Shown here one piece after another: positions 14,847 through 23,212 of a stretch of DNA of 44,423 nt. How positions within the stretch are numbered: position 1 is the first letter of the stretch; each line of letters starts with the position of its first letter. Below the pieces are notes generated by a model. That model worked only from the letters and a program-made list of their open reading frames with translations, had not been told where the DNA came from and ran no database searches. Both the position numbers and the translations under genes were made by a program. This DNA comes from Candidatus Eiseniibacteriota bacterium (GTDB lineage Bacteria; Arandabacterota; Arandabacteria; JAGLYR01): NCBI GenBank assembly GCA_023132135.1, contig JAGLYR010000017.1, forward strand, positions 1 through 44,423, given 5' to 3'.

Positions 14847-15100
14847 GGCAAAAGACTATCACGGAGGACACAGAGGGCAAAGAAGTTGGCGGGACACAGT
14901 ATCCTGCGCCCCGCCAAGAAACACCCGTCGTGCAATCTGTGAGGCGTGTTGGTGCTTCCAACCTGGGCGGTTTGCGTGTTGGGGGTCAGGTCTTGCAGTG
15001 CCACAAAACCCGACGGAAGTGTTGGAATAGCGGATGTTGACGGAGCTGTCCCGGGCACTCTGGTCCCCGGATTTCAGGCGCTTCGGCGCTAGGGGAAGGC
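14847..15100. other. Intergenic region between convergent genes
   Basis: This 254-bp gap has no gene. It contains the second flank repeat (14981-15013), and the rest is unassigned. A small hairpin at about 15078-15089 (GGCGC/GCGCT with CTTCG-like loop) lies just past the stop of the minus-strand gene but has no U-tract. Confidence 0.45.
14981..15013 (-). repeat. Flank repeat, copy 2 (matches 12689-12720)
   Basis: GGGGGTCAGGTCTTGCAGTG followed by CCACAAAACCCGA matches the other copy with few changes. It lies 88 nt past the stop of the fusion gene. Confidence 0.65.
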
Positions 15101-18100
15101 TCATGCCCCCCAGATCGCGGAAGGGACGCCCGCCGGTTCACTCACCAACCCGATGCTGGAGATGATAACGCTGAGATCGCGGATGTCGGGTGGCGCGTTG
15201 AAGGTTTGCGACGCGGTGAGCTTGAGCTGCAGGAGATCTTCGGTTCGCAGGTGTTCGGGGAGTTCGGACAGGATCTCAATAGATGAATCGATGATCGGGA
15301 CTTCGGCCAGAAGCTCGTTGTTGGCGGAGATCCTGAGGGTGAGGTCCCGGCCTTCAAACTTGTCCGGCAAGGCGACGCCATGGATTCGGACGTGGGTGAG
15401 CTCCGGATTGCCCTTGAGATAGATGGCGGATTCCTTGCCCATCCAGCGTGAGCGGTTGCCGTCGGGCCCTTCCAAAGAATGCCAGCCGTCGCCCATCTGG
15501 GCGTCGGTGTGGTCCTTGCTGAAATCGACGTAGGACGCGACAAGGTCCGGCCGGCGCCGGGCCAACACTTCGATGACTTCCTCTCGCGAAAGTCCCCACT
15601 CCCGCCACATCTGCCAGTTGTCCGAGGCAATCTCGATGCAGCGTTCTTCGTGGTCCCTGAGGAGTCGGCTGAATTCCTCTTCCGGCATAGGACCCAAGTA
15701 GTGGCGGGCAGGGGTGTTCTTGACCTCGTTCCAGTTCATGCCCTCGGAGACGATTCCTCTCTTCAGCGCCTCATCCCAAATGGGCGTGCCGGGGTATAGA
15801 CGGAGCCGTCCCCGCTGCCATCGCTGGATTTTCCCGGCGCGGAGATTTTCTTCCAGCGCGCGGAAGGTCGTCTGCAAATCCTCGCGGGTTTCCCCCGGGG
15901 CGCCGTAGATCAGGGAGAGATTCGGCCGGATGCCGTACTCGTTGAGAAGATCGATGGTCCTCTGGTTGTCCTCGGGGGTCGCGGTTCCGGACTTGAGGTA
16001 ATCCAGGACCCCGGGCGAGAAGGATTCGGCCCCGAACATCACTTCCACGACATTCATCCGGCCCAGCATATCGCAGAGTTCACGGTCCACCAGATGCGCG
16101 TGAACCGCGCCGCTGAAAGCCATTTCCTTGTTGAGACCCCTTTCGTCGATGAGACGACAGATCTCCCGGATCCGGCTTCTGGGCGTGATGAAAAGGTCAT
16201 CGAAGAAGTGCGCGTTGCTAACACCAAGGTCGCGATGGATGTGCTCGATTTCCCGGACAACATAGTCGGCCGAGAAGTAGCGGAGGTTTTGCCAGAAGCG
16301 GGAACTCGCGCAGAAGATGCACCGGTAGGGGCAGCCCCGGGAAGTAAACAGGAAAGCCCGGTCGCTGGGAAGGCCGATTCCAATGGCTTTCCGGTCCGGG
16401 AACGGCAGGGAGTCGAGCGATTTGATAGGGGGCCTGGGCTGTGTCTGGAAAAGTGCCCCGTTGTCCCGGAACGCGATCCCGGGAATTCTTCTCAGGTCTT
16501 CGGGCGGAAAACGCTTGCCCCGTTCCTTGAAGCACTGGAGGAGCTCGTGGAGCGTGACCTCGCCCTCGCCGAGGACGGCAATGTCCATTTGCGGCGTGAG
16601 ATTCGGGGGAATAACCGTGATGTGGACGCCCCCGACGATGACAGGGATGTCACTTCTCTCTTTGACCTCTCTCGCCATACACTTGGCCAGCTCGAATTCC
16701 TCGGTCGAGGAACTGATACCCACAATGTCGACATTCTCGGCCAGGAGATCATCAATGGTGTACCGGAAAAGGACCTCGCATTCGGGCATCTTCTCGCGCA
16801 GGTACGAGACAAAGTAGCCGAAGGCCAGCGGGGAATCGGTGTTGCATCTTTTCTCGGGCGCCGTGGAGTCCGCGATGATCAATCCGAGGCGGACGGCGGG
16901 GCGCGCCGGCGAGTGGGCGCTGTCCCGGCGCGGAGAACCATCAGACTCCCCGCAGACGGCGGACAGGCCGACGACCTGGACGGAAAGGATCCGGGCATCG
17001 GGTCCGAGTCCCAATTCGACGGGGATGAAGACAGACGAGCTTTTGAGAAGGATGGGGGTGTCATTTTCCAGGACAACGCGAACCGGCACCCTCTGGTTGC
17101 TTTCGTCAAACGTAACTGTCTGCAGATGCCGGTCCCCGGCGAAGATCTCCACCACAAAGGGGAATGGATCGTAGTACCGGGCATCGAGGCAAACCAGGGT
17201 GAACGCCACCTCCACGGGAAGCGCATCAGCCGGAACCATGATCTTGGCCTGGTGGCCCATCCATCGCCAGAGCCCTTCATCTTCGTGGAAACCGGTACCG
17301 TATCCGGGTCTGATCTGCGAATTGGTGTCAGAGGACCGAGGACTGAGTGACTCCGAGTGCTCCGGCTCCCCGGTTCTCCGACTCTCCGGAGCCTGCAGTT
17401 GCACCTGCTTGAGGTCGGCGGTCCCGGGGTCCAGGATCAGCTTGACCAGATCGGCAATGTCCGCGGGCAGGGGCTCCTGGGGATAGCCCTGTTTCTCCCA
17501 CAGTTTGGCCCAGGTCAGGAACCGGTAGTAGGCCATGGATACGGCCAACACGAGGCTGTGGACACCGTCGGTCCCGGGATCATATCGCTCGACTGCTTCC
17601 TTGAGAGCTGCGGTCAACATGAGTTCGAGGGACCACTTTTTCCCATCCCGCTCCAGGCTCCGGCACTCGTGGTCCGTGTAGCGGTTCAGGCGGTCGACGA
17701 AGTCGAAGAGGTCGTCGTAGGCGAGATGGTCGATTCGGGCTTCCAGCGGCAAGGGCAGCAGCCCTTCCTCACCGTGCATGACGGGGAGCGCATGGATCCG
17801 GTCCGGCCAGCTGAGGGCGCCTTTCCGGAACAGGCGCGGCTGGCGTTCGACATCAACTCCAAAACCAGACCCTTCCATCCATCGTCCCGCGATGTAGTTC
17901 CGGCGGGGAATGCGGAAGATGTCAATGCCCCCGGGGTCGGAGATGACATCGCGGATACTGCAGGCCAATTCGCGGGTGACTCGCTCGTCGGCGTCGAGGA
18001 TGAAAATCCAGTCCCCCGCGGCCTGTTGAATCGCAAACTCCCTGGCGGGTTCAACCACGCCGGTCCGCTCATGGAAGAAGATCCGATCCGTGTAGCGCCG

Positions 18101-18271
18101 GGCGATCTCCACGGTGCGGTCATCGCTGTGCATGTCCACCACGACGATCTCGTCCGCCATGTCTTTCACGCTCTCCAGGCAATCCTCGAGATTCGCTTCC
18201 TCGTTGAGCGTGTTGATTACGACGGACAGCTGAGGTTCCTGGTTCGTTCTTTTGACTGGAAGTGGATGCAT
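15101..18271 (-). CDS. Glycosyltransferase family 2 fused to B12-binding radical SAM enzyme
   Basis: This 1056-residue fusion has four or more parts. Residues about 14-260 are a family 2 glycosyltransferase of the WaaE-like type (SVVINTLNEEANLEDCLESV, with DAD at 93-95). Residues about 328-440 form a beta-sandwich-like module starting LWRWMGHQAKI. Residues about 460-600 are a B12-binding domain (DIVGISSST, VIVGGVHITV), followed by a radical SAM domain with Cys647, Cys651 and Cys654 (RGCPYRCIFC). The last 110 residues are a second module with SRWMGKESAIYL, resembling the first. The start is ATG 18271, with GGAGGG 12 nt upstream, which is rather far. It may add and chemically alter a surface sugar; the substrate is unknown. 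Confidence 0.85.
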   Translation of the reverse strand: MHPLPVKRTNQEPQLSVVINTLNEEANLEDCLESVKDMADEIVVVDMHSDDRTVEIARRYTDRIFFHERTGVVEPAREFAIQQAAGDWIFILDADERVTRELACSIRDVISDPGGIDIFRIPRRNYIAGRWMEGSGFGVDVERQPRLFRKGALSWPDRIHALPVMHGEEGLLPLPLEARIDHLAYDDLFDFVDRLNRYTDHECRSLERDGKKWSLELMLTAALKEAVERYDPGTDGVHSLVLAVSMAYYRFLTWAKLWEKQGYPQEPLPADIADLVKLILDPGTADLKQVQLQAPESRRTGEPEHSESLSPRSSDTNSQIRPGYGTGFHEDEGLWRWMGHQAKIMVPADALPVEVAFTLVCLDARYYDPFPFVVEIFAGDRHLQTVTFDESNQRVPVRVVLENDTPILLKSSSVFIPVELGLGPDARILSVQVVGLSAVCGESDGSPRRDSAHSPARPAVRLGLIIADSTAPEKRCNTDSPLAFGYFVSYLREKMPECEVLFRYTIDDLLAENVDIVGISSSTEEFELAKCMAREVKERSDIPVIVGGVHITVIPPNLTPQMDIAVLGEGEVTLHELLQCFKERGKRFPPEDLRRIPGIAFRDNGALFQTQPRPPIKSLDSLPFPDRKAIGIGLPSDRAFLFTSRGCPYRCIFCASSRFWQNLRYFSADYVVREIEHIHRDLGVSNAHFFDDLFITPRSRIREICRLIDERGLNKEMAFSGAVHAHLVDRELCDMLGRMNVVEVMFGAESFSPGVLDYLKSGTATPEDNQRTIDLLNEYGIRPNLSLIYGAPGETREDLQTTFRALEENLRAGKIQRWQRGRLRLYPGTPIWDEALKRGIVSEGMNWNEVKNTPARHYLGPMPEEEFSRLLRDHEERCIEIASDNWQMWREWGLSREEVIEVLARRRPDLVASYVDFSKDHTDAQMGDGWHSLEGPDGNRSRWMGKESAIYLKGNPELTHVRIHGVALPDKFEGRDLTLRISANNELLAEVPIIDSSIEILSELPEHLRTEDLLQLKLTASQTFNAPPDIRDLSVIISSIGLVSEPAGVPSAIWGA

Positions 18272-18473
18272 GGCTGTCTTTGTCCCTCCGTTACCAACGT
18301 TGCCGTCTCTCGGACATCCAATGCTACTTTCGGGATTCCGGGGCCATTGGTTGAGAACAATCTAAACCGGTGTGGCATAGCTGCCGATGAAAACAGCAGC
18401 GGATGTCCGCTTTGAGGAACAAAGGCTCAAAAGATTGGACCACGAAGAACGCGAAGAGGGGGAGGTACGCAAC

Positions 18474-20396
18474 GTGGCGAAGATCGCCGTGATTTCACCC
18501 AACGACCGGTGCTGCATGGGCGCCCGGCAGCTGTCGTCTCTGGTGAAGAACCGCCACGAGTACTACCTCGTGTGCTATGGCGAGTACCACCACGCGACAT
18601 TCAGCGACACGGCGAGAGTGGGTGATGCAATCGAGGAGCGTCTGCTTCTGGATCTCCTGCGTCGTCTGTCTCCGGACCTGGTGGGGTTTTCCTATCGTTC
18701 CGTGCAGGCGCAACTGGTGACGCACCTGGCCGGCCGGATCCGGTCAGAGCTGCACCTGCCCGTGATGATGGGGGGAATCGGCGCCACCTCCGAGGCGGAT
18801 GAGGCCATCAAGAGAAGCGACGTCGTCTGCGTGGGCGAGGGCGATTTCGTTCTCCCGAGTCTGCTGGATGCCATCGACAGAACGGGCTCTCTGTACAGGG
18901 CTCTTCCGAAAGCGCCCAACCTCTGGTACCACACGCAAACGGGGATCGAGAAGAATCCCATGGAGAGACTCGTTTCGAAGGAAGAGCTCTCCGAGTGGCC
19001 CTTCATCGACTACGATGGCGCCAACAAATTCTCCATCGTGCGTGGCAAGCTCATCGAAAACGACGGGCGATTCGACAATGATCTGGGCGCGTACCCGATG
19101 CTGACCTCCCGGGGGTGTCCCTTTGCCTGCACCTTCTGCCACAATTCCAATGTGCAGGACCTGTACCGCGGCCAGAAGTACTGCCGGCAGCGGAGCGTGG
19201 AGAGCGTGATCAGGGAGCTGGAACAGGCAAAGGCCAACCCCGCCACGAGCATGATTTCCATCTACGACGATCTCTTCACCTTCAACGGTGAGTGGGCCCT
19301 GGAATTCGCCGCCGAGTACAAGAAGCGCGTCGCTCTTCCTTTCTGGTGCTACACGCACCCCTCCAAGGTAAACAGGGAGGTCTTTGAAGCCCTCGTGGAA
19401 GCTGGCCTGGACAACACGGCGATGGGGGTGCAATCCGGAAGCGAGCGGACGCTCTACAAGATCTTCAACCGGAAGACTCCGAGAAGCAAGATCATCGAGG
19501 CGGCGGCAGTACTCAAGGACCTCAAGTGCAGGGCCCAGATCGATCTCATCACAGCGAATTCCTTCGAGACCGATGACGACCGGCGAGACACGCTCGACTT
19601 GATGCTGGCGATGCCGAAGAACACGCGCACCAGTGATTACGACCGGGCATGGTACTACTGCCAGAGCCGCTTGACGTACTTCCCCAACTCCCGCATCTCT
19701 CAGATGGTGGAGGAACAGGGGATCGACACGGATTTCGATCCTGACGTGGCGTCCTTCTGGGAAATGCTGCATGAGCTTGCATTCAAGGATTATCTCCCGG
19801 GATCCGCCGTCATGTATCTTTCCTACCTGTATGATGAGTACAAGTCAACGGCGAAGGATTTCAAACCGGAAACCGGCGCAGAGTGGACCTGGACCAACCT
19901 GCTGGACCGGCCGATGGAGGAAACCGCCCGGCTCTTCGAAGGGGAAGAGGGCGTTCGCGAGATCGAGCGGGCCCTGGGCTGGATCCCAACTGTGGAGGAG
20001 CTGAGCTTCTCCGAAGTCCGGGTTCTGATGGATGCAGTGGCGGCCCCGGGTACGGACGCTGATGGAGCGGAGAGCGGCAGGCGGATCATGCTGGCGCGGG
20101 ATCTCCTGAAGCACCTCAGTGCTGGGAACAGGATGCGGCGGGTGAAAGAGAGTCTGCGTTCACGGGCCGTCCTCGTGGCTAAACTGGCCGACGCCATTGG
20201 GACCCGCGCGGCTGAGAAACAGGAACTGTGGAAGGAAGTGGAAGCCCGCGGCAAGTGGGGGGTTCAACTGGACCGGGACGTGCGGGAGCGGGATGAGACG
20301 ATCGAGAAGTTGCAGGGTGAGCTGGAACAGCGCACGCGCTGGGCGCTGGGGATGGAACAGGAGCTCAAGCAGAGAGAAGCTCTGAGACCCAGCTAG
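18474..20396 (+). CDS. B12-binding radical SAM protein with C-terminal coiled coil
   Basis: This 640-residue protein has an N-terminal B12-binding Rossmann domain (KIAVISPNDRCC, LVGFSYRSVQAQL, MMGGIGAT), a radical SAM core with Cys215, Cys219 and Cys222 (SRGCPFACTFC), and a charged helical C-terminus (about 560-640) likely to form a coiled coil. The GTG at 18474 is chosen because GGAGG (18461-18465) lies 8 nt upstream; an in-frame ATG at 18387 has no site. It is divergent from the glycosyltransferase-radical SAM gene, with about 200 bp between them. Family members carry out methylations or rearrangements at unactivated carbons; the substrate here is not known. Confidence 0.85.
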   Translation: MAKIAVISPNDRCCMGARQLSSLVKNRHEYYLVCYGEYHHATFSDTARVGDAIEERLLLDLLRRLSPDLVGFSYRSVQAQLVTHLAGRIRSELHLPVMMGGIGATSEADEAIKRSDVVCVGEGDFVLPSLLDAIDRTGSLYRALPKAPNLWYHTQTGIEKNPMERLVSKEELSEWPFIDYDGANKFSIVRGKLIENDGRFDNDLGAYPMLTSRGCPFACTFCHNSNVQDLYRGQKYCRQRSVESVIRELEQAKANPATSMISIYDDLFTFNGEWALEFAAEYKKRVALPFWCYTHPSKVNREVFEALVEAGLDNTAMGVQSGSERTLYKIFNRKTPRSKIIEAAAVLKDLKCRAQIDLITANSFETDDDRRDTLDLMLAMPKNTRTSDYDRAWYYCQSRLTYFPNSRISQMVEEQGIDTDFDPDVASFWEMLHELAFKDYLPGSAVMYLSYLYDEYKSTAKDFKPETGAEWTWTNLLDRPMEETARLFEGEEGVREIERALGWIPTVEELSFSEVRVLMDAVAAPGTDADGAESGRRIMLARDLLKHLSAGNRMRRVKESLRSRAVLVAKLADAIGTRAAEKQELWKEVEARGKWGVQLDRDVRERDETIEKLQGELEQRTRWALGMEQELKQREALRPS

Positions 20397-20418
20397 CCTG
20401 AATAACCCAGGCTACAAC
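20393..20418. repeat. 26-nt hairpin repeat, copy 2
   Basis: This is the exact reverse complement of 12736-12761, with a 6-bp stem AGCCTG/CAGGCT. It overlaps the stop codon of the radical SAM gene, so it could stabilise the 3' end of that mRNA. Confidence 0.75.
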
Positions 20419-20458
20419 CCGGGGAATAGAGACAGTGCTGGCGGAAAACGCAGGCTAA

Positions 20459-20992
20459 ACGGGACTATGCAGCGAGTTCGATCCGGCCGTGGTCGTTCTC
20501 AACGGTTACACCGACGGGGCCGTGTGCACCGTGCTGGAAGTCCTGAGCCGCCTGGAGGGAGAGTTTCTGCCGGAGGATCCCCTCCTCGTTCACCTGGCGG
20601 ACGTGGCTTTCCGGGCTAACCTGGAATGTGCCATTGCGAACCTGCCTCCTCACTGGAGCGGCGCGATCCCTGCATTCCCTTCCGACAACCCCGGGTTCAG
20701 CTATCTCGCCACACGCGAGGACGGCCGGGTAACAATGACAGCCGAGAAAGAGGTGATCTCGAATCTGGCCAGCGCGGGCTCCTACTTTTTCCGGAGAACC
20801 CGCGAGTTCAACGAAGCGGCGCGGTCGGCTATCGCAGCGGAAGAGAAAGTGCGCGGAGCATATTTCATGTGCCCCCTTTACAACCATCTCGTCCGGAAAG
20901 GAAAGCCCGTGATGCCCATCCCGGTCGAGTACGTGGCCAATCTGGGCAATGCGGCGGAGCTGAGGGAGATCCGTGTCTCCCCGCAACCAAGA
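20459..20992 (+). pseudogene. 5'-truncated sugar-1-phosphate nucleotidyltransferase
   Basis: The frame encodes the middle and C-terminal parts of a nucleotidyltransferase: VVVLNGYTDGAVCTVLEVL, PLLVHLADVAF (the aspartate region), GSYFFRRTREFNEAA and YFMCPLYNHLVRKGKPVMPI. The N-terminal nucleotide-binding GxGxR segment is absent, and an in-frame stop at 20456-20458 precedes the frame. The frame continues past the domain to 21100, but that tail looks non-coding. It was probably part of the surface-sugar cluster and is now decayed. Confidence 0.65.
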
Positions 20993-21151
20993 GGAATGTG
21001 TAATGGGATCGGGATCCAGCCATGGAATCGAACCAGGAAGAGTGACTCCTCAAGAACGGTGCGGGGTTGGAGAGATGCGGGGGGAGCAGAACCTCTTTAG
21101 CATTCGTCATGAGCGCGTCTCTCCCGAAGGCCAAGGCTCCTGCGGAAGTCC

Positions 21152-21613
21152 GTGAACGCGGCGGCCCGCAACAACCTTCTCCTTCCCATGGTCGAGGTTG
21201 CCCGGGACCGGATGGAGCCGGGGGAAAACCTGGCCCTGGAGATGTACCATCTTCCATCATCAGCCCTGGCCCGTGACGGCAAGCGGTTGCAGTTCCTGGA
21301 TCCCTGGTTGGGGTTGCTCATGGGTGGTGCGACTATCTTCGGGGAGAACCGGGCGTACGACGAACAGGTGGCTGTCCAGACCCCCGGGCTTCTCAACTGG
21401 CTCTGGAAGCCCATCGATGCCGTGGAGGATCCTGCAGAGCGCACGAAGCGTCTCGAGGAAGCCATCGCTCTCCACATCACCTACTTCTCTATCACCAGCA
21501 CCGTGTGGCAGAAGATGAATCCTCAACCGCGGGTGGCGACGGAGAAGGTGGAGAAGATCTACGAGATGATTCGCAGCGTGGCCGAGAGGGAGTATGCGGT
21601 CGGGAAGGCGTGA
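21152..21613 (+). CDS. Hypothetical protein, probably an N-terminally truncated remnant
   Basis: This 153-codon frame starting at GTG 21152 is not one I recognise. It contains ALEMYHLPSSALARDGKRLQ and FLDPWLGLLMGGATIFGEN, which read like an ordered globular protein, and a helical C-terminus. The ribosome-binding site is poor, and the frame is open back to 21113 without a better start, so the 5' end may be missing, as in the pseudogene just upstream. Its codon usage matches the neighbourhood, so it was once a real gene. Confidence 0.5.
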   Translation: MNAAARNNLLLPMVEVARDRMEPGENLALEMYHLPSSALARDGKRLQFLDPWLGLLMGGATIFGENRAYDEQVAVQTPGLLNWLWKPIDAVEDPAERTKRLEEAIALHITYFSITSTVWQKMNPQPRVATEKVEKIYEMIRSVAEREYAVGKA

Positions 21614-21916
21614 GAAACAGAAACGGAAGCAGCGGAACGCGAACAATCCCGGAAGAGGACGCGATAAAGTGCACGCGTCCCACGACTACCATTTTTGTGC
21701 AGCAATAACCGATAGAGAGTCAACGGGTTAGCATTTTCCCACCTGGAACCAGGAAAGCCACACTTTCTCCTCAAGTTTCCCCCCGAAAGTTTCGAAATAG
21801 GTAGTGATACCGGCCAACTGCTTTGTCTATACGCAGATGCGTAAAAGCTGACAAAAACCGCCTAAAGGGGTGGCAGAGCGGCAAGCATCTCCCATTCTTG
21901 CCACAGGAGAAGAATA
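21614..21916. other. Intergenic region before the flagellar cluster
   Basis: This 303-bp stretch has no gene. It separates the modification cluster from the flagellar regulators and is more AT-rich than its neighbours. Two sigma-54-like matches (21744-21759 and 21871-21886) are too poor to call. The kinase promoter must lie here, but I cannot place it. Confidence 0.5.
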
Positions 21917-23212
21917 TTGGAATCGAATTCCCTTGGTACGTTCCTCGGGTCCTTCAGCGAAAGCCTGGACGCGCTCCGGGCCACATGCACGGTGCTGGAG
22001 AGGAAATGCACCAACCTCAACTGGGCTCTGGAAGAGGCCAACCGGAAACTCAGGGAAAGTCTGGACGAGCGGGAGCAACTGGCTTCCCGGCTGGACAGCA
22101 TTCTGCGCTGCCTGTCGGCGGGTGTCATCGCCGTGGATCTTCAGGGCCGGTTGATCGAGTTCAACCAGGCCGCCGCCCGGATCACGGGCCGCGCCCCGGA
22201 AACGGTTCTGGGAACACAGTACCAGGACAAGGTTGGCCGAGGCGTGGCCGAGCGACTTACCCCTCTGCACACCATGGACACAGGTTCTCCCATGGACAAT
22301 GGGGAGAAACAGATCACCACGGCCAAGGGGGACCGTATTCCTGTTGGTTTCAGTACGTCACTGGTGCGGGGGGAGGGCGGCGAGATTCTCGGGGCGGTCG
22401 AGGTTTTCCGGGATCTCCGGAGGGCCAAGCTGCTCGAGGAAGAGCTCCTTCGCACGCGAACTCTGGCGGCGGTTGGGGAGATGGCGGCGGAGGTGGCCAG
22501 CGAGGTCCGGAATCCCCTGGCGGGTCTGGCCGGGTTCGCGGAGCTCCTGGCCCGGGATCTCGCGTCGGATCCTGCCCGCGCCAAGCTGGTCGCGAAGGTC
22601 CAGCAGGGGGTCGCTGGAGTGGAACGCGCCGTCTCCCGGCTCCTGGAAAACGCACGGCCTCTGCCGGCGGAATTCATCACCCGCGATGTCGTGCCGATCC
22701 TCGAACAGGTTCTGGACCTGTTCGAGGAGGATCCGGCGACAACCGGAGGGATCCGTCTGCTGCGCCGGTTGTCCGGCTCGAAGCTTCTCGTCCGCTTCAA
22801 TGAGGAGCAGTTGCGACAGGCAGTGTGGAATGTGCTGCTGAATGCCAGAGAGGCGATGGACAATGAGGGGGCCATCACGGTCTCTGTTGGGGTCTCGGGG
22901 ACAGACCGGGAGGACAGTCGCCTGGCAGATGGGGACTGCCCTCCCTTCGTCCACGTCTGCATTGCCGACACGGGGCGGGGCATGACTCCCGAAGTCGCTG
23001 AGCAGGCTTGCTCGCCCTTCTTCACGACGAAAGAAAAGGGCGCAGGTCTCGGGCTTACGACGGTTCGCCGGATCGTAACCTCACACGGAGGCGAGGTCCA
23101 TCTTGAGTCCAGGCCCGGAGGACCAACGGCCGTGACCATCCGGCTTCCATCTGCCACCACGTCTCAGGTGAAACTCTGGAAGGAGGCCTCGTGCCCGGCT
23201 CCAACACCCTGA
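21917..23212 (+). CDS. PAS sensor histidine kinase with Ser in the H-box
   Basis: This 431-residue cytoplasmic sensor has a coiled N-terminus (about 25-65), a PAS domain (about 58-165), a dimerisation helix and an HATPase domain. N-box NVLLNAREAMD, G1 box DTGRGM, FFTTK and GAGLGLTTV are intact. The H-box reads AAEVASEVRNPLAG: the phospho-acceptor His of the usual AHEIRNPL is Ser195 (codon AGC, 22499-22501). Its position and partner match FlrB/FleS-type flagellar kinases. The TTG start at 21917 has AGGAG (21905-21909) 7 nt upstream. It overlaps the response regulator gene by 22 nt. It may be a pseudokinase-like regulator, or phosphorylate another site. Confidence 0.85.
   Translation: MESNSLGTFLGSFSESLDALRATCTVLERKCTNLNWALEEANRKLRESLDEREQLASRLDSILRCLSAGVIAVDLQGRLIEFNQAAARITGRAPETVLGTQYQDKVGRGVAERLTPLHTMDTGSPMDNGEKQITTAKGDRIPVGFSTSLVRGEGGEILGAVEVFRDLRRAKLLEEELLRTRTLAAVGEMAAEVASEVRNPLAGLAGFAELLARDLASDPARAKLVAKVQQGVAGVERAVSRLLENARPLPAEFITRDVVPILEQVLDLFEEDPATTGGIRLLRRLSGSKLLVRFNEEQLRQAVWNVLLNAREAMDNEGAITVSVGVSGTDREDSRLADGDCPPFVHVCIADTGRGMTPEVAEQACSPFFTTKEKGAGLGLTTVRRIVTSHGGEVHLESRPGGPTAVTIRLPSATTSQVKLWKEASCPAPTP

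Noticed and set aside
16094-17350. A 418-codon plus-strand frame opposite the fusion gene
   Set aside because: The minus strand carries glycosyltransferase and radical SAM motifs in this span; the plus frame is a shadow.
21744-21759. Sigma-54-like site TGGAACCAGGAAAGCC before the kinase gene
   Set aside because: The spacing is right but the -12 element lacks TTGC. Too weak to call.
21871-21886. Sigma-54-like site TGGCAGAGCGGCAAGC before the kinase gene
   Set aside because: There are 11 rather than 10 nt between GG and GC, which sigma-54 does not tolerate well.
21823-22803. A Gly/Pro/Arg-rich plus-strand frame overlapping the kinase
   Set aside because: It is an alternative frame of the kinase gene with biased composition and no ribosome-binding site.
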